Source of the DNA: Sedimentisphaerales bacterium
GTDB lineage: Bacteria > Planctomycetota > Phycisphaerae > Sedimentisphaerales > SG8-4
Assembly (NCBI GenBank): GCA_016928975.1
Contig: JAFGJR010000072.1
Span: forward strand, 1 to 19,560
DNA length: 19,560 bases
Direction of reading: 5' to 3'
The position numbers and the translations under genes are program-made. Below are positions 1 through 6,363 of this stretch, in pieces. Each line of letters opens with the position of its first letter. Position 1 is the first letter of the stretch. Under the pieces are notes generated by a model that saw only the letters and a program-made list of their open reading frames with translations, made no database searches and had not been told where the DNA came from.

Positions 1-91
1 GCCATGGATTCATTCCTTTCAATCGCATGCCAGCATTATCCCTCTCCTCCAATAACAAAGAAGATGTCCTTCGCCGGACAGTTACGAGGGA

Positions 92-913
92 CATGGGGTC
101 GAGAAATCGCCGCTGAACCTGACGAAAGGGATCGATGCCCTCGCTGAGGCTCTCATCCTGGACACTCTGAAGAAGAAACTGGTCGAGAGGTTGGGAATCC
201 GCCCTCTGACGGTGTTCTCAGAGGAGTTGGGTATCCGGACGCTGCCGGAGGGGGCGAGCGAGAAGGATGCTGAGTTCGTGGTCTTCATCGACCCGATCGA
301 CGGCACGGAGTTCATCGAGTCCCTGCAGGGCGGGTGGTGCCTTATCGTCGTCTATGACCGCCAGGTGGATGAGGTCGCTTGTGTCGTGGCGGGCGATATC
401 TTCCTCAACCGGCTCTACTGGTCCAGCCGCTCCGGCGAGGCAGAGGCACTGGATTTCACGACCCATTCCTGGTTCCGGCTCGACGGAGGCCCCGATCCAA
501 AGCAGCAGCTGGCAGGCGCAAGAGTGAACTTCCTCACGACCAAGGTCTCCCGCTACCGATCCATCGCCTCGCAGAAGAGACTGCTCGATGCCATAGAACA
601 AAAGGACGGCCGGATCAACCTCGCCTGGGGCTCCAACATGATCCTTCAGGTTGCGGCGGGCTATGCCGATGCGGCTGTGGAATTCACAAAGGGCTTTGCG
701 ACCTATGACCTCCTGCCTGGCTTGTTCATCGGCCCCCAGTCCGGCCTGACCATCCTCGACCCCAAAACCGGCCGGCCCATTGATTGCAGGCTGGACATCG
801 ACCACATCTTCGCCACCTACCGCCGCGATCCCCAAAACCCTAATAGAACCCCCTTCGTCGCCGCCAACACCGAAGCCTTGGCTCGAGAAATCGTAGACCT
901 GCTTGATCCATAG
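92..913 (+). CDS. Inositol monophosphatase-family phosphatase, N-terminus broken or frameshifted
   Basis: This is a Mg-dependent sugar/inositol-phosphate phosphatase of the IMPase/FBPase/CysQ superfamily. The metal-binding EE pair lies in SEELG near 220-235, the signature DPIDGTEF is at about 291-314, and the C-terminal aspartate is probably in YDLLPG near 704-721. Substrate cannot be told from sequence. The frame is open from 56 but holds no ATG or GTG; the first in-frame start is TTG at 191, which would delete the conserved helix before the EE motif (KSPLNLTKGIDALAEALIL). The frame starting at 3 is also open and reads ...TVTRDMG up to a GGGG run at 95-98, after which VEKSPLNL continues in the coding frame. 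One extra G would join them, so I suspect a one-base deletion (or sequencing error), with the true start at ATG 27 or upstream of the window. Family assignment is firm; the start is not. Confidence 0.8.
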   Translation, partial: HGVEKSPLNLTKGIDALAEALILDTLKKKLVERLGIRPLTVFSEELGIRTLPEGASEKDAEFVVFIDPIDGTEFIESLQGGWCLIVVYDRQVDEVACVVAGDIFLNRLYWSSRSGEAEALDFTTHSWFRLDGGPDPKQQLAGARVNFLTTKVSRYRSIASQKRLLDAIEQKDGRINLAWGSNMILQVAAGYADAAVEFTKGFATYDLLPGLFIGPQSGLTILDPKTGRPIDCRLDIDHIFATYRRDPQNPNRTPFVAANTEALAREIVDLLDP

Positions 914-968
914 ACGCACTGCGCCCCGCTGCCTCGGATGACGCTGCGGCCCCCGAAACCATGCGAAT

Positions 969-1189
969 GACGCGATTACCCGTTTCAGGTCGGTCGTGGA
1001 CCGGCGTCGTTGGCTCAGAATCGCCGCTCGGCTCTAATCTTGGCCGAGAATCGTGGATTCGCTGGCGTTCAGATACCCCGGGAGAAATTGCGTCTCTTGG
1101 CGGCACATCCGAGCAATGGTCATCAAGACCGCGTTCTAAGCAGAAAGAACGCGGTCTTTCAGGGGCATTTCAAAACGGGTAATCGCGTC
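969..1189. mobile_element. MITE-like non-autonomous element, 221 bp
   Basis: The ends are perfect 17-bp inverted repeats: GACGCGATTACCCGTTT at 969-985 and its exact reverse complement at 1173-1189. Both are flanked by the identical 7-mer TGCGAAT (962-968 and 1190-1196), which is what a target-site duplication looks like. The interior has no convincing coding sequence and contains a strong 13-bp hairpin. Together this is the structure of a miniature inverted-repeat transposable element mobilised in trans. The terminal repeats do not resemble the IS5-type remnant downstream, and I cannot name the parent transposase. It sits between the phosphatase and the TIR-PFK gene and ends 4 bases before the -35 box of that gene. 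Confidence 0.8.
1125..1158. terminator. Perfect 13-bp hairpin inside the MITE
   Basis: AAGACCGCGTTCT (1125-1137) pairs perfectly with 1146-1158 across an 8-base loop, and the stem ends in CTTTC. It could act as a transcription terminator for read-through from the phosphatase, insulating the downstream promoter. It could equally be a structural part of the mobile element. The T tract is short, so terminator function is uncertain. Confidence 0.5.
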
Positions 1190-1199
1190 TGCGAATAGA

Positions 1200-1228
1200 T
1201 TGACAACCAGCCCTGGCAGTCATGTACT
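1200..1228 (+). promoter_or_regulatory. Sigma70-type promoter of the TIR-PFK gene
   Basis: A perfect TTGACA (1200-1205) is followed after a 17-base spacer by TGTACT (1223-1228; 4 of 6 matches to TATAAT). The predicted transcript starts near 1235 and has a leader of about 105 bases before the ATG at 1340. The -35 box lies 4 bases after the right-hand target duplication of the MITE. Confidence 0.6.
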
Positions 1229-1241
1229 GTGATTGTTTGTG

Positions 1242-1296
1242 GGCAGTCGCGCGGCAGGGAAGCATGTTTCTCAAGGAATGTATAGATACGACTGCC
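1242..1296 (+). promoter_or_regulatory. Inverted repeat in the 5' leader of the TIR-PFK gene
   Basis: GGCAGTCG (1242-1249) can pair with CGACTGCC (1289-1296) across a 39-base loop in the leader between promoter and start codon. It may be a structured leader element or a binding site. It matches no riboswitch class I recognise, and an 8-bp stem with a long loop may be chance. Confidence 0.25.
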
Positions 1297-1339
1297 GTTA
1301 TTGTCTATCGGAAGGCAAACGTTGGTTGGAGAGGAGAAC

Positions 1340-3583
1340 ATGGCAGAGCAGACGATCAAGGTATTCCTGTCGTATCGGGTGGTGGAATCTGATCAGGTGT
1401 TTGTGGCTCGCGTGTATTCGCATCTACGCAAGCAGCCCCTAATCTCTCCGTTCTTCTATGCAGACCAACAGGGTCACAAACGAGCGTGGCAGGAGTTCAT
1501 CGGCAAGAAGCTTGGGGAAAGCGAACACTTGATCTTTTTTGCCGGCGTGGCCATTGGCGAGACTCAGAAGAAAGAAGCACTGGCGTTTGCTGAACTCTGC
1601 AAGCACAACGGGACCAACATCTCAGACCGTTCAATAGTTGTAAAGCTACCTAATGCGGCAGTGCTCTCCACGGTGGGCCTGGTCGAATACCAAGGTTGTC
1701 ACGAGGTCACGTGCCAGGCTGTGGATGCGCACGAAGCAGTGTCGACCGCCATCGCTATAACGAAGAGCTTGGGGAGCAAGTGGGTCGCACTTGATGGACT
1801 GCCCGTCGGTTATCCGTTCGCCTATGAGAAGGACATCATTGATGCGTACGTGGCGCGCACGCACATTGCGCGCGTTTCCGTGCTCAGGGATGGATGTCCT
1901 GAACAGTGGCCGGAGCCGGAGCTGATTGGTGGAGAGCAATTCCAACCAGATCCAAACCCAATCAAGGAAGAAGTAATCGGCACCTTTCGCGACAACAAGG
2001 ATCGAATCCTGGTTGATGGTCGAAGCAAGTACCACAAACCCGCTTCAATGAATACGAAGGAAGACTGTCGCTGTCTAGTTGAGGGGAAGCTTACGTTTGC
2101 GGAAGCTGGTCCTCGCAGCAATTTGTGTATGCCACAGCAGGGTCAAAACATACTGAGGGTGGGCATCCTCGTCTCTGGTGGCATTGCCCCAGGTATCAAC
2201 GCAGTCATCGCGGGCATTGTCCAGCGCCACCTACTCTATGGAAGATTGGATCAGAAGAAGATCCGGTTCCCGCTCGACAGATGCAAACAGTATGATCTCC
2301 AGATATACGGTTTCCGAAATGGGTTCTCTGGTCTCTTGGCTGGCGACACAACCGTACTCTGCAACGCCCTGAAGAGGACGGAGGAAGTTGAGGCACACAT
2401 GCAAGCTATCGCCAACCAGGGGGGCAGTGCCATCGGGACAGCGCGGTTTGACGACATGCTTAGCGTTGGGAGAGACCCTGACGAGCGCGACCGCAAGCTT
2501 CGTGACATCGTCACCAGTTTGGCGGGGAATCACTATGACATAGTCTACATCATCGGCGGCGATGGGAGCATGCGCGCAACCCACGCGATCTGGACTAAGG
2601 TGAAAGAGATGGTGGCGGATAGAATCATACCCAAACCCATCTCTATCGTTGGGATTCCCAAAACCATGGACAATGACGTCCTGTGGGTATGGCAGACCTT
2701 CGGTTTTCTGTCCGCCGTTGAACGGGCTAGGGAAGCGATCCGGCAACTGCACACGGAGTTCACTTCAAACCCTCGGCTCTGCATCGTTCAGTTGTTCGGT
2801 TCAGATTCTGGCTTTGTCGTGTCCCATGCGGCTCTGGCTTCAGGTGTCTGTGATGTTGCCTTGATCCCTGAGGTCGAGTTCAGCATGACGAAGCTATGCG
2901 ACTACATCAACGAGCGGCTGAAGAGACGACTGATCCATGGGGAAGGAGGGCAAAGCCCTCATGGTATGGTTGTCATGGCGGAGACGGCCATTCCACAAGA
3001 CATCGAGGCGTGTCTCAAGCATCTGAAAGACGAGAAACAGGAACTCGAGCCGGAGGAGGAGAGGGCTATTCGCAAATTCGTAGAAGAAGGACGCCGGGTC
3101 CATGGTCAGACGCCGGACGCGTTACGCACAGGCGGATTGAAGGTCGTCTCGCGAATGCTGCAAGACGGAATCAGGAAGCTTGCTGGCATTGATCAGTATT
3201 GGCAGGGATTCCGGGTGTTCACCAATGAACCTCGTCATCTATTGCGCGCCATCCCGCCCAGTGTTTCTGACGTGATCTTCGGACAGCGACTGGGCGTGCT
3301 GGCCGTGGACAACGCGCTTGCCGGGTACACCGACTTCATGATCAGCCAATGGATGACGGAATACGTGCTGATCCCGTTGCCACTAGTCGTTCTTGGTCGG
3401 AAACGGGTTCCGCCCAATGGCATCTTCTGGAAATCCGTGCTGGCCAGCACGAATCAGCACGCTGAATTGACCGAACGAATTGAGGCTCTCGGTGCTGGAA
3501 GTGGAACTGAGGCGGCGACTCCCCAGCAGCGCGGTGGCGCGGGAATTCAGGCATTAAAAGAGACACCTAAGCTCACGGGGTAG
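1340..3583 (+). CDS. TIR-like domain fused to phosphofructokinase
   Basis: A 747-residue two-domain protein. Residues about 5-145 look like a TIR domain: strand KVFLSY (7-12), a buried region around FFYAD, LGESEHLIFFAG (58-69), and a candidate catalytic glutamate at E79 in QKKEALAFAE. Residues about 225-700 are a full phosphofructokinase: FAEAGPR lead-in (253-259), GILVSGGIAPGIN (275-287), GGDGS (406-410), GIPKTMDND (438-446), IPEVEF (509-514) and the C-terminal LLRAIP...AGYTDF region. Gly409 with Lys441 is the pairing known for ATP-dependent 'group X' PFKs rather than PPi enzymes (which have Asp at the first position). The usual MGR motif reads FGS (486-488), so sugar-phosphate binding may differ. 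I chose ATG 1340 because GGAGAGGAG lies just upstream; TTG 1301 lacks this. No partner gene is adjacent. An immune or stress NADase role is inference; alternatively it is a metabolic PFK with a regulatory TIR-like domain. Confidence 0.88.
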   Translation: MAEQTIKVFLSYRVVESDQVFVARVYSHLRKQPLISPFFYADQQGHKRAWQEFIGKKLGESEHLIFFAGVAIGETQKKEALAFAELCKHNGTNISDRSIVVKLPNAAVLSTVGLVEYQGCHEVTCQAVDAHEAVSTAIAITKSLGSKWVALDGLPVGYPFAYEKDIIDAYVARTHIARVSVLRDGCPEQWPEPELIGGEQFQPDPNPIKEEVIGTFRDNKDRILVDGRSKYHKPASMNTKEDCRCLVEGKLTFAEAGPRSNLCMPQQGQNILRVGILVSGGIAPGINAVIAGIVQRHLLYGRLDQKKIRFPLDRCKQYDLQIYGFRNGFSGLLAGDTTVLCNALKRTEEVEAHMQAIANQGGSAIGTARFDDMLSVGRDPDERDRKLRDIVTSLAGNHYDIVYIIGGDGSMRATHAIWTKVKEMVADRIIPKPISIVGIPKTMDNDVLWVWQTFGFLSAVERAREAIRQLHTEFTSNPRLCIVQLFGSDSGFVVSHAALASGVCDVALIPEVEFSMTKLCDYINERLKRRLIHGEGGQSPHGMVVMAETAIPQDIEACLKHLKDEKQELEPEEERAIRKFVEEGRRVHGQTPDALRTGGLKVVSRMLQDGIRKLAGIDQYWQGFRVFTNEPRHLLRAIPPSVSDVIFGQRLGVLAVDNALAGYTDFMISQWMTEYVLIPLPLVVLGRKRVPPNGIFWKSVLASTNQHAELTERIEALGAGSGTEAATPQQRGGAGIQALKETPKLTG

Positions 3584-3755
3584 ACCGGCCCGGAACTAGT
3601 TGGGAAGTCGAGGCTGAGTCTTTGACCGTTCATGATTGTGAGGCCATTTGCCTTGGCCACGATCAGACCGTTTGCAGCATTTCCGGACTCAATGATGCAT
3701 AGAAGTCATCCCAAAACCTCAAGTTGATTCGGGACCATGAGCCGATGTAAGGTTC
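3584..3755. other. Intergenic; possible left end of the IS remnant
   Basis: No gene is visible between the TIR-PFK stop and the transposase remnant. The segment CATCCCAAAACCTCAAG at about 3707-3723 resembles the kind of terminal repeat found in IS5-family elements, 33 bases before the transposase start. No matching right-hand copy was found, which fits a deleted 3' end. Confidence 0.3.
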
Positions 3756-4175
3756 ATGGACCTGACAAAGGAACAATGGGAACGTATCGTACCGTTCATC
3801 CCGAAAGCCAAAGCCGGACCCGGCAAGTCGGCCGCCCGCCCCAGGATCGGCGGGAGGTGCTCAACGGGATTCTCTGGATTCTCCGCACCGGTGCGCCGTG
3901 GGCCGATCTGCCCGAGCGATATCCCCCGCGCAGCACCTGCCATCGGTGTTTCCAGGCGTGGAGCCGCTCGGGCGTATTCGCCAAGATTCTGACGGCGTTG
4001 GCCGAAGACCTACGCGACCGAGGCGGCATCGACCTGAGCGAAGGGTTCATCGACGGCACGTTCGCCCCGGCGAAAAAAGGGGCGATGGCGTGGGCAAGAC
4101 CAAACGGGGCAAAGGCACCAAAATCATGGGCGTTGCAGACGCTCATGGTCTTCCTCTCGAAATCCTGCGAAATCC
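3756..4175 (+). pseudogene. IS5-family transposase remnant, two frameshifts and 3' truncation
   Basis: The reading starts MDLTKEQWERIVPFIPKAKAG in the frame of 3756, continues as GRPPQDRREVLNGILWILRT through GFIDGTFAPAKK in the frame of 3737 (shift near 3825), then as GDGVGKTKRGKGTKIMGVAD in a third frame (shift at AAAAAAGGGG, 4073-4082). These are the N-terminal DUF4096-like helix region and the start of the DDE domain (first Asp in DGT) of an IS5-type transposase. Homology ends near LPLEI at about 4165-4175. The second Asp and Glu of the catalytic triad are missing, so the copy is dead. The A6G4 site resembles slippery sites used for programmed frameshifting in IS5/IS427-type elements, but the first shift and the truncation argue for decay. 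Confidence 0.8.
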
Positions 4176-4421
4176 TGGGACGCCATACTTATTTCGATGG
4201 GTCCTTGGAGGCAGGTGAATTGCAGAGAGTTCGAAGAAGGTGGCGTGCGCGGCACGCCGGAGGCCGGAACGCGGTAAGCTCAGACTGTCGAGCCCACTCC
4301 ATCGGAGGGCGGTGGCGGGATGAGAGGTCGGAGTCCATCAATCAGGTCCGGTATGTGAAGCGTCGCGACCAGCCAAATGTTCTCATGCTTCATATCCCAA
4401 AGATAGGGGAAATCACTGGCT
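4176..4421. other. Non-coding stretch between IS remnant and nucleotidyltransferase
   Basis: One frame stays open here (end 4453), but its translation resembles nothing I know and it is only the tail of a shifted transposase frame. The one clear structure is a tight hairpin, GGCGTGC-GCG-GCACGCC, at 4242-4258. It may contain an unrelated insertion that removed the 3' half of the transposase. Confidence 0.35.
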
Positions 4422-4727
4422 TCAGGCCGCATAGACTACCTTGTGGTTCTTGAGAATCTCGTGTCGGCGGAAGGGATTGCGCAGGGCATCCTTCTCGACA
4501 AGGTCTATTTCCCGGCCGAACAGTTCCCGGAGTTCATCTCGCATGTCGAAAAGATCCCAGAGACTCCACACGGCCTCCGGCCGAAAAGTGATCAGAATGT
4601 CGATGTCACTCTGAGGCCCGAAGTCATCGCGCAGAATAGAACCGAATAGAGCAAGCTCAGTCACCTTCCACTTCCGGCAGAATCCCGCGAGCCGGTCTTG
4701 CGAGATATCGATTCCGTGGAGATTCAT
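4422..4727 (-). CDS. Minimal nucleotidyltransferase (MNT-type)
   Basis: A 101-residue protein of the DNA polymerase beta-like nucleotidyltransferase superfamily. The active site is intact: G29-S30 in LFGS, then D41 and D43 in SDIDILI, and a third carboxylate D75 in REIDLV. The family transfers nucleotides, typically AMP, to a protein or RNA, and members usually pair with a HEPN (DUF86-type) protein as a toxin-antitoxin module. No HEPN gene is adjacent; the plus-strand flank is the dead transposase. Upstream on the same strand lies a DUF433 gene whose original stop codon would fall 7 bases before this ATG, so the two were probably one transcription unit. Confidence 0.85.
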   Translation of the reverse strand: MNLHGIDISQDRLAGFCRKWKVTELALFGSILRDDFGPQSDIDILITFRPEAVWSLWDLFDMRDELRELFGREIDLVEKDALRNPFRRHEILKNHKVVYAA

Positions 4728-4803
4728 AGTGGCCTCAACGCGATGGGCCGGAGCCGGCTAATGATCCATCCTCGATGCACTCCTGCACGTATGCGAACAC
4801 CGC

Positions 4804-4971
4804 TTACAGGTGCTTGGGCGTCAGTCTCGGGTAGTTCTCCAGCAATTCGGCTTCCGTCCGCCCTTGCGCAAGACGCTGGATGATGAATTCCACCGCGATT
4901 CTCGTGCCCTTGATGGTCGGTTTGCCGCCGAGGATCGCAGGGTCAGCAATAATGTAGTCCTTCCATTTCAT
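4804..4971 (-). CDS. DUF433 protein cut short by an in-frame stop
   Basis: A 55-residue product of the DUF433 family (putative antitoxin-like, small HTH-containing proteins). The signature ADPAILGGKPTIKGTRIAVEF is followed by a short helical region ending ENYPRLTPKHL. Family members normally run on for another 15-20 residues. Here the reading frame after the TAA (4804-4806) continues as AVFAYVQECIEDG, which looks like the missing conserved C-terminal helix, and then stops with TGA at 4735-4737. A single change such as CAA or CAG to TAA explains this. I take ATG 4971 as start; TTG 4986 overlaps the promoter. Without the last helix the protein may not fold, so this may be a pseudogene. Confidence 0.75.
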   Translation of the reverse strand: MKWKDYIIADPAILGGKPTIKGTRIAVEFIIQRLAQGRTEAELLENYPRLTPKHL

Positions 4972-4977
4972 ATACAG

Positions 4978-5006
4978 ATCATACAAGAGTACAAGGGATC
5001 TGTAAA
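4978..5006 (-). promoter_or_regulatory. Near-consensus sigma70 promoter, apparently leaderless DUF433 transcript
   Basis: On the minus strand TTTACA (5006-5001; 5 of 6) and TATGAT (4983-4978; 5 of 6) are separated by exactly 17 bases. The expected start point, about 7 bases past the -10 box, falls on or next to the ATG at 4971, implying a leaderless or nearly leaderless mRNA. No Shine-Dalgarno sequence precedes that ATG, which agrees. Confidence 0.65.
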
Positions 5007-5053
5007 TGCCCTCTGGCGGTCCTAACAGGCCGCCCGCAGCCGAATCGTCAGAA

Positions 5054-6322
5054 TCAGTGACCCTTCATCTGCAGAGTGATGATCTGAGGTCCTTTGCCTG
5101 GGGGGAGGGTGAACGTCTGGCGGGAGGCGGGTTGACCCGAGGTTGTCAGCGTCACCGCATAGTCGCCGGGGTAGCCTAAGAAGGCGAAGGCGCCGGCGGA
5201 GTCGGTGCTGCCGGAGGCGGTTGTGGACCACTCGGACATGAGGGCTTCATAGCGTCTCCCGGCCTCGGTGAGGGTCCAATCCCTTCTCGCCCAGGCGGCA
5301 TTGGGTCCGCGCCAGGAACCGCCCGCCCAGAAGACCCACGCGACGATCCCCTCGACGGCGGGATGGCTGTACGCGGTGCGGTAAACAAGCTCCAGCATAT
5401 CGGCATTTGTCTTTTCGTCCGCGTTCGCCACGTCGAATTCGCTGATCCAGATCGGCAGGCCCGGAGCAGCGACCCTGTCGAGCCGCTCTTTGATGACCTC
5501 CGGATGGGCGAGGATGTCCTCGCGCCAGACGTGGCCTTGAATGCCGATCCCGTCGATCGGTGCGCCCTGCTCTCGCAGGCGGCGGACCTGGGCGACGTAC
5601 TCGTCCACCTGGACCTCGTTGAAGTCCTTGTCCACGGACATGATATTGAACTCGTTGACGAACAGCTTGACATTGGGGTCGAGCTCGCGGGCCCGCTTGT
5701 ACATCCAGAGATGGATGTCCTCGCCGAGGCGACTACTGAAGAATGTCCCGTGGAGCATCTCGTTGTCCACGTCCCAGTGGACGAACTTGCCGCGGAAGTG
5801 ATTGACCGCGCTATCCATGCGGCGCTCGACGGCGGTTTTGACTTGTGCGGCGTCGAGGGACAGCAGCCATCGCGGCTGCCACTTCTCGGGCTCCCAGAAG
5901 ATGCAATGGCCGCGGACGGGGATGCCGTTGTCGTGGCACCACTGGAACATCGCGTCGGCGGCCGTGTAGTCCTCCTTGCCCTGCACCCGCTCGTTGCCGT
6001 ACCACTTGGACTCGTTGTTGAAGACCGCCCAGTTGAAATGGGACTTGAAGAACTCGCCATACTGGGCATTCCTCAGGAGAGTCGGGCTCACGGCGGCCCC
6101 GAAGGGAAACGCCTTGCGAGTCTGGCGAACCTCCACGGCCACGTTCGTCAGCGGCTCGCCCTGGGCGTCGACAACGCGAACCTGCACCGGACGCTGGCGG
6201 ATTTCCCGGATTCGTGCGTTGGCCTCCGTCTTCCACGAAGGCTCCTGCGCCCACAAAGGGGACAGGAACAGACTGCTCAAAGCGACTGCCGCAACGATCG
6301 ACACCCACCGGTATTCACGCAT
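5054..6322 (-). CDS. Secreted GH10 endo-1,4-beta-xylanase
   Basis: A 422-residue glycoside hydrolase of family 10, which cleaves the xylan backbone with retention. Residues 1-25 form a signal peptide (MREYR, hydrophobic core, SPLWAQ). A short beta-rich region (about 40-65) precedes the TIM barrel. The acid/base is E188 in WDVDNEM (family consensus WDVVNE) and the nucleophile E295 in WISEFDV (consensus ITELDV). HCIFW and the late WVFWAGGSW are also typical. The last 55-60 residues form a small beta-sandwich-like domain resembling carboxypeptidase-regulatory or CNA-B folds. ATG 6322 gives the better signal peptide and follows GGGA; ATG 6337 is an alternative. It lies 41 bases after the DUF6807/DUF1080 gene and shares its promoter. 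Confidence 0.92.
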   Translation of the reverse strand: MREYRWVSIVAAVALSSLFLSPLWAQEPSWKTEANARIREIRQRPVQVRVVDAQGEPLTNVAVEVRQTRKAFPFGAAVSPTLLRNAQYGEFFKSHFNWAVFNNESKWYGNERVQGKEDYTAADAMFQWCHDNGIPVRGHCIFWEPEKWQPRWLLSLDAAQVKTAVERRMDSAVNHFRGKFVHWDVDNEMLHGTFFSSRLGEDIHLWMYKRARELDPNVKLFVNEFNIMSVDKDFNEVQVDEYVAQVRRLREQGAPIDGIGIQGHVWREDILAHPEVIKERLDRVAAPGLPIWISEFDVANADEKTNADMLELVYRTAYSHPAVEGIVAWVFWAGGSWRGPNAAWARRDWTLTEAGRRYEALMSEWSTTASGSTDSAGAFAFLGYPGDYAVTLTTSGQPASRQTFTLPPGKGPQIITLQMKGH

Positions 6323-6363
6323 AGCACATTCCCACATTCGACAGGGTTAGTACGAACGAACCA

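Noticed and set aside
961..1182. 73-codon frame inside the MITE
   Set aside because: It spans a terminal repeat and the hairpin, has no ribosome site and no family resemblance.
3737..4453. A 238-residue protein in the IS remnant
   Set aside because: Only its middle part is transposase sequence; the beginning and end are out-of-frame translation, so it is a decayed gene, not a novel protein.
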